Below are positions 1 to 9,833 of a DNA stretch of 44,770 bases, piece after piece. This DNA is from Pirellulales bacterium (GTDB taxonomy: Bacteria > Planctomycetota > Planctomycetia > Pirellulales > Thermoguttaceae). Position 1 is the stretch's first letter, and each line of letters begins with the position of its first letter. The notes under the pieces were generated by a model, which saw only the letters and a program-made list of their open reading frames with translations, made no database searches and had not been told where the DNA came from. The stretch covers positions 1 through 44,770 of the forward strand of contig JAFGRD010000063.1 of the NCBI GenBank assembly GCA_016935315.1, written 5' to 3'. Made by a program: the position numbers and the translations under genes.

Positions 1-2
1 AG

Positions 3-87
3 CGGAGGGCACGGGACTCGAACCCGCAACCCCGGTCAAGGGGCACCTCATTTCCAGTGAGGCCGCTAGCCAATTCGCTTACCCTCC
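3..87 (-). tRNA. tRNA-Ser (anticodon GGA)
   Basis: Read on the minus strand, the 85 bases fold as a class II tRNA. The acceptor stem is GGAGGG paired with CCCTCC, with G as discriminator. The anticodon stem is CCTCA/TGAGG with loop CTGGAAA, giving anticodon GGA (serine, UCC/UCU). A long variable arm (CCCC/GGGG stem) is typical of tRNA-Ser, and the T arm carries GGGTTCGAGTCCC. CCA is not encoded. It lies downstream of rho on the same strand. A short direct repeat, TGTATTCGA twice (113-121, 123-131), lies just upstream of it. Confidence 0.93.
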
Positions 88-146
88 ATGCGCCCGCTGC
101 AATGGAGACACATGTATTCGATTGTATTCGAGACCGACGCGTTCGG

Positions 147-180
147 CGGGCCCTGACCTTCGGCCGCTGACCGGGGCCCG
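147..180 (-). terminator. Hairpin directly after the rho stop codon
   Basis: CGGGCCC (147-153) and GGGCCCG (174-180) form a perfect 7-bp stem that abuts the rho stop codon at 181-183. There is no T-run, so this is either a weak terminator, a 3'-end protecting hairpin, or just a boundary before the tRNA-Ser. Confidence 0.35.
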
Positions 181-1461
181 TCAGTCGACCACCTGGGCTC
201 CACTGATCAAGTCGATGAACTCTTGATTCGAGTGGAATTTGGTCAGTTTGGCGGTCAGTTGTTCCATGGCGTCGACATGATGCATCGTGGAAAGCGTCCG
301 CCGCAGCATCGTAACCGCGTGGAGCGTTTCCGGCGAGAGGAGTTTCTCTTCCCGGCGGGTGCCGGACTGGGAGATGTCGATCGCGGGCCAAATGCGCCGG
401 TCAGCCAGCTTGCGGTCGAGTACCAGTTCCATGTTGCCGGTCCCCTTGAACTCCTGGAAGATCAGCTCGTCCATGCGGCTGCCCGTGTCGATTAGCGCGG
501 TACCGACGATCGTCAGCGATCCCCCCTCTTCGAACAGCCTGGCGGTGGCGAAGAGCTTTTTGGGGATGTCCATGGCCTTGATGTCGACGCCGCCGCTCAT
601 CGTGCGGCCCGTGTTGCCGACCCACTTGTTGAACGCGCGGGCCAAGCGGGTGATCGAATCCATCAACAGCACGACGTCCTGGCCCATTTCGGCCAGCCGC
701 CTGCACCTTTCGACGACCAACTGCGAGAGCCGCACGTGGCTTTCGATGTCGCGATCGAGGCTGCTGGCGACGACCTCGCCGTCGACGGCGCGGGTCATGT
801 CGGTAACTTCCTCGGGCCGCTCGTCGATCAGCAGGACGATCAGCTTGACGTCGGGGTAGTTGGTGGAAATGCCCAGGCTGATGTGCTGCAGCAGCACGGT
901 CTTGCCGGTCCGCGGCGGGGCCACGATCAACGCCCGCTGCCCCTTGCCCAGCGGCGTCAACATGTCCATGACGCGAGTCGTCAGTGGTACGGGGCCGACT
1001 TCCAGCTTCAGCCAGTACTCGGGGTTGATGGGAGTCAACTCGTCGAAGGTTTTGACTTCCTTGTACTTTTCGGGCTCCATGCCGTCGACGTCGGTGATTT
1101 CCTTCAGTCGAGGGCCTTGTCCCTTGCGACCCGACTGCACCATGCCGTTGATGAGAACACCTTCGCGAAGTCCGAACTTGTCGATCATGCTTCCCGGCAC
1201 GAAGGGGTCGGTCATTTCGCGCTGATAATTGGACTTCGGATCGCGGAGGAAGCCGTACCCGTTCGGGTGCATTTCCAGGACACCGCTGCCCGGCTCGACG
1301 GGACCGGGCTCGCCGTTCTCGGTGACGTTCTCGGCGCCGCGATTGTCGCTATTCTGTCCCCGGTACGGCTTGTTGCGTCCGCGCTGGCTACTTCCGCTGC
1401 GTTGGAACTGCCCCTGCGAACTGCCACGACCGCGTGAGCGGCCCTTTTTCCTTTTTGCCAT
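181..1461 (-). CDS. rho: Transcription termination factor Rho
   Basis: Hexameric RNA-dependent ATPase that ends transcription at Rho-dependent sites. The protein has 426 residues. Residues 1-50 are a basic, Gly/Ser/Arg-rich extension. An OSB-fold RNA-binding (Rho-RNA-BD) domain covers about 57-125, with GYGFLR at 69-73. The Walker A loop is APPRTGKT (181-188) and the Walker B strand is VVLLMDSITR (263-272). The Q-loop region SGGVDIKAMD is at about 289-298, EEGGSLTIVGTALIDTG follows, and the arginine-finger segment SGTRREE is at 366-372. The ATG follows AGGTGG at good spacing. The length is close to that of E. coli Rho (419). The basic, disordered N-terminal extension is common in Rho of high-GC bacteria. 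Identification is secure. Confidence 0.97.
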   Translation of the reverse strand: MAKRKKGRSRGRGSSQGQFQRSGSSQRGRNKPYRGQNSDNRGAENVTENGEPGPVEPGSGVLEMHPNGYGFLRDPKSNYQREMTDPFVPGSMIDKFGLREGVLINGMVQSGRKGQGPRLKEITDVDGMEPEKYKEVKTFDELTPINPEYWLKLEVGPVPLTTRVMDMLTPLGKGQRALIVAPPRTGKTVLLQHISLGISTNYPDVKLIVLLIDERPEEVTDMTRAVDGEVVASSLDRDIESHVRLSQLVVERCRRLAEMGQDVVLLMDSITRLARAFNKWVGNTGRTMSGGVDIKAMDIPKKLFATARLFEEGGSLTIVGTALIDTGSRMDELIFQEFKGTGNMELVLDRKLADRRIWPAIDISQSGTRREEKLLSPETLHAVTMLRRTLSTMHHVDAMEQLTAKLTKFHSNQEFIDLISGAQVVD

Positions 1462-2377
1462 GTTCCACCTACAGCGGATTTCCTTGGCGCTGCCACAAGG
1501 GCGAAGCGCAACACTTGGGAGCGATCCCCACGATTCAGATCAGGTGTTCACCTTGGGGGCCGGACACCCTTCATTAGAAGTCAATTCCCGTCTATACCGA
1601 CGAAAATCGCTGTGCCACTAAGCAGACCGCTCACGAGCAAGTCGCCCGGAACGTTGTTTTCTCGCGACCCAAACGGATCTGCTCACCTAGGACCCGCCGC
1701 CGGGGCGGCAATGGTTCGGTCCATTGCAGTGATCGCAGTCGATCAACAGCAGGAAGCTCGGGTCGAGAAGCGTTTTCTATCCCTCGCCACAGAGAAAAAC
1801 AAATTGCGGGGGGCCCGAAGATTCTCGTTCACGGGCCGAAAGCGCCTGCCTGCTGAGCAAAACTCAAGCTATGGCCATCTTAACCATACGTCGGTTTGTG
1901 TCAAGCGGCGACTCGACAATCCTTCGCAAAACGGTGTAAACCCTGCAACCATGCGGATCCGCTCGGCGGACCCTTCGCCCGTTGGGGAGGAAAACGGTAA
2001 ACGTCTTCCAAACAACAGGTTAGGGGCAAAGAATCCCGCCGTTGCCGAGCGATCCCCTCCAGTGAAACTCAGATGCCCCAAATTACCGGGAAAAAGACAC
2101 GCGGCAAAGCTCCATACCGCGCCAGTTCCCAGATTGCTCCGAAAGAGCCCAACACCAATCGCTCCGGGCATCTTAACCCTAGCGTTCTCCAATTACTTAT
2201 ACACCATCTTGTGCCGCTTTTCAACCCGAAACGCGGATCTTTCGCCGGATCATCGCGAAAAACCGGGCAAACTGGCACAGCCCGATGATTTTGACCCATC
2301 TGACCCAGCATCGGTTCCGATAACTAGATGATACCGGCAAAAGTAGTCACCCCCTCTTGCGCGCGAGGCTGCATAAA
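1462..2377. other. 916-bp gene-free stretch between rho and the thioredoxin gene
   Basis: Divergent intergenic region. Open frames of up to about 240 codons exist on both strands, but they overlap each other, lack ribosome binding sites and show no recognisable domain. Base composition is less GC-rich than in the flanking genes. The phrase CATCTTAACC occurs twice (about 1877 and 2169). I see no tRNA, terminator or convincing promoter. It may hold the rho 5' leader on the minus strand. Confidence 0.5.
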
Positions 2378-3505
2378 ATGCGGAGAGTATACGGCTGGTT
2401 GTCACTCCTGATCGTGACCGTTTTGCTTCCCTGCCAGGCTGAGGCCCAGTCGGCAATCCGCTGGGAGCCCACTGTGGAAAACGCGAAGATGCGGGCGGCG
2501 CAGAGTGATCGCCTGGTGTTGATCCATTTCTGGGCCGACTGGTGCGGCGCGTGCCGGAGAATGGAGCGAGAGGTGCTCCAGCAGCCGGAGGTCGCCGCAG
2601 CTCTGCAGACCTACTTCGTTCCCGTGCGGATCAACGCCGACTACTTCCCCGCGACGCGCAAGCAGTATGGGGTGACGGCTCTGCCGACCGACGTCATCAT
2701 CACCTCGCGAGGCGAGTTAGTCGATAGACTCCGCGGCCCGCAAGATGCCGCCCAATATACAGCACAACTGAATCGCATCGCGGCGTCCGTACGGGCGTCG
2801 GAAGCCACGGGGCAGTATACGCAAAACACGGGTGGCGTCCCGATCGGCAATGCCGTTGCGGCGCAGCCGCCGACGGGCGGCCCGAACCGCTCTGCCGGTG
2901 CCGGCGCCTCGGACGATCGGTACGCCGACTACTTCCAGCGCCGGCAGCAACCGGCCGTCGCTGCGTCTGCCCCGCAAGTTGCTCAAGCGTCGCTGCCATT
3001 TGCCTCGTCACCCCCGTCTGCCACGCCGCCGATGAGTCCTCCGGCCGGGGCGGCCCAGCCTCCCACGACCGGACCGGACCCCCAATATGCCGAGGTTTCA
3101 CCTTCGGCGCCCCAGGCCGCGGCGATGAATCCGCCGCTGGGTCTGGACGGCTATTGCCCCGTCGAATTGAACGAGAACACGGCGTGGGTCGAAGGAAACC
3201 GCCTTTGGGGGGTGCGACACGAGAATCGCACCTATTTGTTCGCTGGCCCCGAGCAGCAGCGGCGCTTTCTGGCCCAACCCGATCGCTATGCGCCCGTGCT
3301 TTCGGGCAACGATGTCGTGGTTGCGATCGAGCAGGGTCAAAGCATCGCTGGCCGCCGTCAGCACGGCGTCTTCTTCGGGGGCAAGGTCTATCTGTTTGCC
3401 GACGAGACGTCCCTGCGCAAATTCACTGCGAATCCCGCCCACTACGCCACGCAGGCCTTGCAGGCCATGCGCCCTCAGGCAGGGCCGGGCAGCCCGATCC
3501 GCTAG
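2378..3505 (+). CDS. Exported thioredoxin-fold protein with two C-terminal YHS-like units
   Basis: 375 residues if translation begins at the ATG at 2378; an in-frame TTG seven codons earlier gives a worse signal peptide. Residues 1-24 form a Sec signal ending in QAEAQ. A thioredoxin domain covers about 28-138 with the redox motif WCGAC (C56, C59) and a cis-Pro loop (ALPT, about 101-104). A low-complexity Pro/Ala/Gln linker runs to about 250. The last 125 residues contain two similar units, the first beginning LDGYCPVELN, each with a YLFA/YLFADE strand followed by F..NP..Y, as in YHS domains. Probably a periplasmic thiol-disulfide or metal-handling protein; substrate unknown. The combination is, to my knowledge, frequent in planctomycetes. 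Confidence 0.85.
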   Translation: MRRVYGWLSLLIVTVLLPCQAEAQSAIRWEPTVENAKMRAAQSDRLVLIHFWADWCGACRRMEREVLQQPEVAAALQTYFVPVRINADYFPATRKQYGVTALPTDVIITSRGELVDRLRGPQDAAQYTAQLNRIAASVRASEATGQYTQNTGGVPIGNAVAAQPPTGGPNRSAGAGASDDRYADYFQRRQQPAVAASAPQVAQASLPFASSPPSATPPMSPPAGAAQPPTTGPDPQYAEVSPSAPQAAAMNPPLGLDGYCPVELNENTAWVEGNRLWGVRHENRTYLFAGPEQQRRFLAQPDRYAPVLSGNDVVVAIEQGQSIAGRRQHGVFFGGKVYLFADETSLRKFTANPAHYATQALQAMRPQAGPGSPIR

Positions 3506-3558
3506 CAGCCAATGCCGCGTGCCCGCTTGTCGACGCGACGTCAGCACGGCGAGTGCTT

Positions 3559-3659
3559 ATTGACGTTTGCACGGTCAATGCGCGAGGGTAACCAACGGGA
3601 GCCCGATTCTTCCGGCCTGCCGTTGGTCGGCCTTGATCATTCGCAATGCAGACATCAAT
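3559..3659 (+). repeat. Dispersed repeat family A, copy A1
   Basis: About 100 bp that closely matches 31581-31684 (A3) and, in its second half, 8951-9010 (A2). Inverted arms CCAACGG (3592-3598) and CCGTTGG (3620-3626) give a hairpin. The tail reads CTTGATCATTCGCAATGCAG and then ends ACATCAAT. It lies between the thioredoxin gene and the zinc-ribbon gene, and meets repeat B1 tail to tail. No coding content. Confidence 0.8.
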
Positions 3660-3722
3660 CAGGCCGCTGCGCGTCCGTCCTGCTTTCAGGTATACTCAAC
3701 GTGTTCTTCTACGAGTCCTGAG
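3656..3722 (-). repeat. Dispersed repeat family B, copy B1
   Basis: Read on the minus strand it begins GGACTCGTAGAAGAACACG and contains the invariant 13-base core GGACGCGCAGCGG (plus-strand 3664-3676) that is also found in B2, B5 and, with one change, B6. Its head end lies 12 bp before the start codon of the zinc-ribbon gene, so it forms most of that gene's upstream region. On the plus strand it contains TATACT (3691-3696), a possible -10 box. Confidence 0.75.
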
Positions 3723-3733
3723 CGGGAGCAACC

Positions 3734-4384
3734 ATGGCAATCCATGTCTTGTGTCCGAGCTGCCAGGCACGCTATGAAGTAGGCGACGAGCGAGCCGGCG
3801 AAACCGCCACTTGCCCGACGTGCGGCCAGGTGGCCCGGATTCCGGACGTCTACGGCGTCCAGGACCAGACCGTCGCGGGCGGCAGGCCGTCGCAGGCTTC
3901 GCCCTACGCCTCGCCCTATTATACGGGCCAGGCCCCCGTATCGGCGTATGGGGGCTCACTCGACATCGAGCGGGCGTCGGCCGCCTTTGAGCCCCACCGC
4001 GTCGCCCTCGCCGTTTTCGGCATCGTAGCCGGTGCGGTGAATCTGCTTTGGACGTGCTTTTGTCTGTTTGGCATCTTCATTTTTGTGGCAGACGTTGTGC
4101 CGCAGCAACAGGCCGGTCCCGCCGGGGCGGAGGTGGCGGCCGGAATGTATGCCGTGATGGGCGTCCTCAGCGCGGTGACAGGCGTTCTGCAGATTGCCGC
4201 AGCGACCTACTTGCTACGGCGGAAACGTCGCGCCCGGACCCTCGGCATTGTCGCGGCGGCCGTCAGTTGCGCCGGCATTTGGGGCTGCTGCGCCTATCCC
4301 GTCAGCTTCGGATTCGGCATCTACGCCTTGGTGGTCCTCTGCGCCCGCAACGCGATGGAGACAATCGAGCGTTGGGCCGCATAG
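3734..4384 (+). CDS. Zinc-ribbon membrane protein, function unknown
   Basis: 216 residues. The N-terminus has a CxxC...CxxC zinc ribbon (C7, C10, C27, C30; CPSC and CPTC). A Pro/Tyr/Ser-rich linker follows. The C-terminal half has about four hydrophobic segments starting near residue 95 (AVFGIVAGAVNLLWTCFCLF). A GGGAG site lies 8 bases before the ATG. Such zinc-ribbon plus membrane proteins are common in planctomycetes and have no assigned function. The topology is inferred: ribbon in the cytoplasm, helices in the inner membrane. The promoter region is mostly repeat B1. Confidence 0.8.
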   Translation: MAIHVLCPSCQARYEVGDERAGETATCPTCGQVARIPDVYGVQDQTVAGGRPSQASPYASPYYTGQAPVSAYGGSLDIERASAAFEPHRVALAVFGIVAGAVNLLWTCFCLFGIFIFVADVVPQQQAGPAGAEVAAGMYAVMGVLSAVTGVLQIAAATYLLRRKRRARTLGIVAAAVSCAGIWGCCAYPVSFGFGIYALVVLCARNAMETIERWAA

Positions 4385-4430
4385 CGGCCCGCGCAAATGG
4401 CCGTCAGGCTGCCCTCTGGCGTGGCACCGA

Positions 4431-4458
4431 TTGACAAGCCCCGGTCGCCGGTTAGCAT
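4431..4458 (+). promoter_or_regulatory. Sigma70-like promoter of thiC
   Basis: TTGACA (4431-4436), 16-bp spacer, TAGCAT (4453-4458). It lies 92 bp before the chosen thiC start, which leaves an 85-nt leader containing the hairpin at 4499-4533. Confidence 0.55.
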
Positions 4459-4460
4459 GA

Positions 4461-5867
<1,407 letters not shown>

Positions 5868-5987
5868 GCTTTACGCGCTTTTCTTTGCGGACCTGCAACT
5901 TTCGCCCGACGAGCACTCGTTGAATCCACCGGACTTCGGCATCGACCGGGTGGCCGCCGGCTCACGTCGCTGTCTTTGGTCGATCGC

Positions 5988-6016
5988 TTGCGACGGCCGA
6001 CGCGGGATGTTACGCT
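5988..6016 (+). promoter_or_regulatory. Sigma70-like promoter of the DUF1080 gene
   Basis: TTGCGA (5988-5993), 17-bp spacer, TACGCT (6011-6016), about 50 bp before the start codon. It is an imperfect match but has ideal spacing and position. Confidence 0.45.
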
Positions 6017-6064
6017 ATGGGGACCAGCAGCCCCCAACGATCCTACCCCAGGAGGACCCACCCC

Positions 6065-6718
6065 ATGCGTTTGACTTGCCTTGTTGCCATGTTGTTGTGC
6101 GCGACGGGATACGCCCAAGAGGGCGACCCGGGCGCGCTCGGTAAGGAAGAGGCCAAAGCGGGCTTCGTCCGGCTGTTCGACGGTAAAACGCACGACGGTT
6201 GGCAGGGATCGGTCAAGGGCTACACCATCGAGGACGGGGCCCTGATCTGCAAACCCGGCGGAAGTCTCTACACGAAAAGAGAATACGCCGACTTCATCTT
6301 CCGCTTCGAGTTCAAACTGCCGCCCGGCGGCAACAACGGCGTGGGCATCCGTACGCCCATGGGTGTCGATGCGGCCTACGGCGGCATGGAGATCCAGATC
6401 CTCGACGACGGGCACAAGAAGTACGAGGGCTGGCTGAAGCCCTACCAGGTCCACGGCTCGATCTACGGCGTGGTGGCGGCCAAGCGCGGACACCTCAAGC
6501 CGACCGGCCAGTGGAACAGCGAAGAGATCTTCTGCAAGGGCAGCCGAGTGAAGGTCACGCTCAACGACGTGGTGATCGTCGACGAGGACATCAGCAAGAT
6601 CGACAAAACGATCGACGGCCGCGATCACCCGGGCCTGCACAACGAGAAAGGCTACATCGGCTTCCTCGGCCACGGCGATCCGGTCGAGTTCCGCAACATC
6701 CGGGTCAAGCAGCTGTAA
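6065..6718 (+). CDS. Secreted DUF1080 (3-keto-disaccharide hydrolase-type) protein
   Basis: 217 residues, starting at the ATG 8 bases after AGGAGGA (6050-6056). A Sec signal peptide (about residues 1-18, MRLTCLVAMLLCATGYAQ) is followed by a single concanavalin-like DUF1080 domain. Landmarks are the entry motif FVRLFDGKTHDGWQ, GGSLYTKREY, the NNGVGIRTP loop, GGMEIQILDD and the closing strand VEFRNIRVKQL. Some members of this family hydrolyse 3-keto-disaccharides, and it is greatly expanded in planctomycetes; the substrate of this copy cannot be read from sequence. Monocistronic by position. Confidence 0.9.
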   Translation: MRLTCLVAMLLCATGYAQEGDPGALGKEEAKAGFVRLFDGKTHDGWQGSVKGYTIEDGALICKPGGSLYTKREYADFIFRFEFKLPPGGNNGVGIRTPMGVDAAYGGMEIQILDDGHKKYEGWLKPYQVHGSIYGVVAAKRGHLKPTGQWNSEEIFCKGSRVKVTLNDVVIVDEDISKIDKTIDGRDHPGLHNEKGYIGFLGHGDPVEFRNIRVKQL

Positions 6719-6869
6719 GCGCGCAGGGCGAGCGCCGGCGCCCACGCTGCGGCTTCTCAAGGGGGCGCGCGATTCCGGGAAGCACCCAACCCCTTGGTGT
6801 CGCCTTCCCAAGGGTGGCGGCGGGGTCGGATACTTCCCGAATCGTGCAAGCCTATCCGGACGTTGTGGT

Positions 6870-8555
6870 TCAGGCTCCCGTTTCGCTGAAGGGCCCGCCC
6901 GGCTGCTTCGGCATTTCCAGCGGCGGCACGGGCGTGCCGGACGTCGGGGCGCCAGTCTGTTGCGGCCGCGTCGTGGCGGGCGTGGGACCCGCGGACTTTC
7001 GCGCTTCGATGAACCAATCGAGCGATCGGGCCGCCGCCTCCCGACCTCCCAGCCCGAAGGCCAGCGCCAGCGCCACGGCGAACGCCCCCAGCACGATCGT
7101 GAAGGCCGACGTGATGATCTCGTTGGCCAGGCCCATTTGCCGCAGGGCCATGGCGGCGGCCAGCACGATGATCGAGACCCGCGAGGCCAAGGCCAGCAGG
7201 TTCGCTTGGGCGATCTGGCTGGAGCGGACGACCTGGCCCGCCAGGTTGGCCAGATACAGGCCGATGGCGAAGATTACCAGCCCCATCAAGACGTGGCCGG
7301 CAAACACCAGGAACTCGGAAATCAGACCGGCCAGCAGATCGAAGCCCAGGATCGGCAGCGCCTGCATGACCGCAAACAGCATGGTAGCCACCAGCACCAG
7401 CGTGCCGGCGATCTGCGAGGGCGTCCGCTGCCCTGCCACCGGCTCCTTGGTCCTGGTCAGTCCCAATTGGGCGGGCAAGGAGTTGAAGCCGATGCCCGTC
7501 AGCAGGTTCGTGCACAGCCCGGCCACCACACGACCGACGACGTAGGCAACCACCAGCACCACGGCGGCGGCGAAGATGGCAGGCAGCGCGGTCAGCACCA
7601 TGTTAAGCATTTCGCTGGCCGGCCCGGTGACGGCTTCCAGTTGCAGGGCGTTGAGCGACGCAACCAACACGGGCAGCAGCACCAGGATGTAGACGACCAG
7701 CCCGAGGACTTCGGAGAGGCGCCGTTCGCCCATCACCGTGCTGAGGCCCACCCGCTCGGTCAGGCTGTCGGTGCCCACGGCCGCCAGCAGGTTCGTCGTC
7801 ACGCGCTGGATGATCCGCGCGACCAGCCAGCCGATGCCTAAGATCAGCGCGGCGGCGAATAGGTTGGGCAGGAAAGCGAGCACCTTGGTTACCATCTCCT
7901 GCACCGGCCCAAGCAATCCCGGCAGCGCCAAGGCGTTGAGAACCGCCGGCAGGAACAGCAGGAACACCAGCCAGTAGATGGCGTTGGCGACGGTTTTCGA
8001 GACAGCGACCGGCTTCTCCTCCCCCGGCGCCACCTGGCTTCTCAGTCGCTCATCCAGTTGGGTTGCCGAGGCCACCCGGTGCACCACGAAGCGCATTACC
8101 GTGGCCACGACCCAGGCGACCAGCAACAGCAGCGAGGCGCCGACGACCCGGGGAATATACGTCAGCACGACCGCCAGCAGGTCGTTGAGCGATCGGGTTA
8201 CCTGCGTCAGTCCCAGCGTGTCGAAGAACGCAACCAGGACGAAGACCAGGATCAGGTAGTAAGCTCCGCGGGCGACGGCCCGTTCGACCTTGGGCGCCTC
8301 GGCCCCTTCGCCGGCGCACCACTGGGCCAGCTTGCGGTCGAAGCCTGTCCTCCGCAGCCCCATCCGCACGGCGAAGGCGACCAGCATGGCGCCGAGCCAG
8401 CCGAGGATGAGAATCGCCAGCGCCCCGAGGAGCGTGGGCAACGACGGGACCAGCAACTCGTAGATGTGCCGAACGCTGGCGACCGTTTCTCCGGCGACGG
8501 TCCGGGCGGCCTCCGACGCTTCTCCCGTCACGGATTCCGTGATCTGTGCGAACAT
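6870..8555 (-). CDS. CmpX-like multi-pass membrane protein (mechanosensitive-channel TM-helix repeats)
   Basis: 561 residues from the ATG at 8555, which sits 6 bases after GGGGAG; an upstream in-frame start has no such site. After an amphipathic N-terminus come about ten to twelve hydrophobic segments. They are arranged as repeated units of the type VPSLPTLLGALAILILGW, YIPRVVGASLLLLVAWVVA, FLPNLFAAALILGIGWLVAR and ALPAIFAAAVVLVVAYVVGR. This P-x-(hydrophobic)-GW-(A/L) pattern is the conserved TM_helix unit of the CmpX/MscS-related family (PF05552). The C-terminus is a Pro/Thr-rich tail. No canonical MscS beta domain is visible. Probably an inner-membrane channel or an envelope-stress-linked protein; gating not inferable. 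Confidence 0.85.
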   Translation of the reverse strand: MFAQITESVTGEASEAARTVAGETVASVRHIYELLVPSLPTLLGALAILILGWLGAMLVAFAVRMGLRRTGFDRKLAQWCAGEGAEAPKVERAVARGAYYLILVFVLVAFFDTLGLTQVTRSLNDLLAVVLTYIPRVVGASLLLLVAWVVATVMRFVVHRVASATQLDERLRSQVAPGEEKPVAVSKTVANAIYWLVFLLFLPAVLNALALPGLLGPVQEMVTKVLAFLPNLFAAALILGIGWLVARIIQRVTTNLLAAVGTDSLTERVGLSTVMGERRLSEVLGLVVYILVLLPVLVASLNALQLEAVTGPASEMLNMVLTALPAIFAAAVVLVVAYVVGRVVAGLCTNLLTGIGFNSLPAQLGLTRTKEPVAGQRTPSQIAGTLVLVATMLFAVMQALPILGFDLLAGLISEFLVFAGHVLMGLVIFAIGLYLANLAGQVVRSSQIAQANLLALASRVSIIVLAAAMALRQMGLANEIITSAFTIVLGAFAVALALAFGLGGREAAARSLDWFIEARKSAGPTPATTRPQQTGAPTSGTPVPPLEMPKQPGGPFSETGA

Positions 8556-9005
8556 GCTTCTCTCCCCTTTCGCGAGGTCAGCGATAAACGTAACCGACAT
8601 TCGATCCCAGCGAGACTCCGTTTGCGTCCCGTTCGAGATCCTCCATCAACTGGTAGCTTGCTCCGCAATACAGTCAAGTGCGCAGGCCGCCAGATTGGGC
8701 TTTTGGCCGAGGGGCAGCGGTCGGTCGGACGAACCGGGCGGGAAGAGACGGACGCTACCGCAACGGGGTGCGGCACAATCCTCATGGACCGGCATAATCC
8801 TCATGGACGAGATGCGGCACCGGCGGGGCTTGCAGGGGGCTTGGTGGCACTATGGACTCGCGAAAGAACCAGTTGGACATACGTGAAAGAGCAAGGACGC
8901 GCAGCGGCCTTGCTCTTTCATCACACGCTGAATGAAGACGCCTTTGAGCCTCGCCGATTTTTCCGGCCTCCCGTTGGCCGGCCTCGATCCTTCGCAATGC
9001 AGACT
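8556..9005. other. 450-bp intergenic region holding repeats B2 and A2
   Basis: Divergent from nothing: both flanking genes are on the minus strand. 8556-8850 shows no gene. The phrase CTCATGGAC occurs twice (8781-8789, 8800-8808), inside a CATAATCCTCATGGAC duplication. 8851-9010 is repeat material, listed separately. Confidence 0.5.
8851..8938 (+). repeat. Dispersed repeat family B, copy B2 (most complete, perfect hairpin)
   Basis: Head TATGGACTCGCGAAAGAACC, then AGTTGGACATACG, then a perfect 13-bp inverted repeat: TGAAAGAGCAAGG (8884-8896) and CCTTGCTCTTTCA (8908-8920). The 11-base loop completes the family core GGACGCGCAGCGG (8895-8907). The tail is TCACACGCTGAATGAAGACG. B6 at 44600-44691 matches it over its whole length in reverse orientation. 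Confidence 0.85.
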
Positions 9006-9010
9006 TCAAT
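8951..9010 (+). repeat. Dispersed repeat family A, copy A2 (3' half)
   Basis: Matches the second half of A1 and A3: CCGATTTTTCCGGCCTCCCG, GTTGGCCGGCCT, then TTCGCAATGCAGAC and TTCAAT. The left hairpin arm is missing; repeat B2 stands directly in front. Its last bases (TCA at 9006-9008) are the stop codon of the minus-strand gene 9006-9833. Confidence 0.75.
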
Positions 9011-9833
9011 GGACGCCGGGAGCAGGTCGGCGCGCCCTGGCCACCGCGACGCCGATACTGACGGTCGCCAGCACCAGCAGTCCCGCCGCAATGCCCACGC
9101 GGACGTTACGGCCGTACAGCGCAACGGACCTGCCCACGCCCATGGCGACGGCCAGCACGGCCGTCGTGGCCAGCAGCCCGCCGATGCCGAATTGCCAGTG
9201 GGAATCACCCCTTGACGGCGCCGAGGTCAACGGGCGGAGCGTGCGATACAGGGCGACACCCCCGACCGGCAGCACCAACAGCTCGTAGCCGATCAGCGCG
9301 CTGGTGACGGGCCCCTGGGCATCGTCAGGGCCCCAGGAAAACAGGTTGATCCATACGAAGCACGCGACCGTGACAACCGCGGCCGAGAGTCCGAACGCCA
9401 GGCTCGAAGGCGATCGGGAAACCCGGTAGCCCAACGCGACCATCACGCCCAGTATCGTGAACGTCGGGCCCGTCGCGCAGATCGTTTCGATTTCGATTGC
9501 GGCGGCGACCACGGAAATCGAGATGCCGAGAATCTGCGCCACGCACAGGCCGATGGCTACCGGCCGCCAACGCGAACCGCCCACCTGCCTGCCCTTTCCA
9601 GACAGCTCTTCGAAACGCTCGTTCTCGAACCAGACACCGTGCCGGCTGCACGCCTTGACCGTCACGCCCGAGCGCTGCTCGGTGGCCATCGGCTGCCCAC
9701 ACACCGGGCAGGGCCGCATGTTCGGCGGCCCCGCATGATCCGGCGGCGCGTTGTCGGTCGGCGGTGCTGCTAGGTCGGCTGACGCTGCTGCCTCGGCCAG
9801 TTCGGGCGGCGGCTGGTGCTTCTGCTCGTTCAT
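9006..9833 (-). CDS. Zinc-finger (TFIIB-type) membrane protein, function unknown
   Basis: 275 residues from ATG 9833; the frame is open for 32 more codons upstream but without conserved features. A Pro/Ala-rich N-terminus leads to a zf-TFIIB-like finger: C42, C45, C62, H65 (CPVCGQPM ... CSRHGVWFE), followed by a short basic stretch. About six membrane segments follow (from VAIGLCVAQILGISISVV to AAGLLVLATVSIGVAVA). No Shine-Dalgarno is obvious. The C-terminus RRPAPGVH and the stop codon abut or lie within repeat A2, so the gene's end may have been set by insertion of the repeat. Role unknown. Confidence 0.75.
   Translation of the reverse strand: MNEQKHQPPPELAEAAASADLAAPPTDNAPPDHAGPPNMRPCPVCGQPMATEQRSGVTVKACSRHGVWFENERFEELSGKGRQVGGSRWRPVAIGLCVAQILGISISVVAAAIEIETICATGPTFTILGVMVALGYRVSRSPSSLAFGLSAAVVTVACFVWINLFSWGPDDAQGPVTSALIGYELLVLPVGGVALYRTLRPLTSAPSRGDSHWQFGIGGLLATTAVLAVAMGVGRSVALYGRNVRVGIAAGLLVLATVSIGVAVARARRPAPGVH

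Noticed and set aside
1612-2331. 239-codon open frame in the rho-thioredoxin gap
   Set aside because: Composition is not protein-like, no ribosome site, and other frames overlap it equally.
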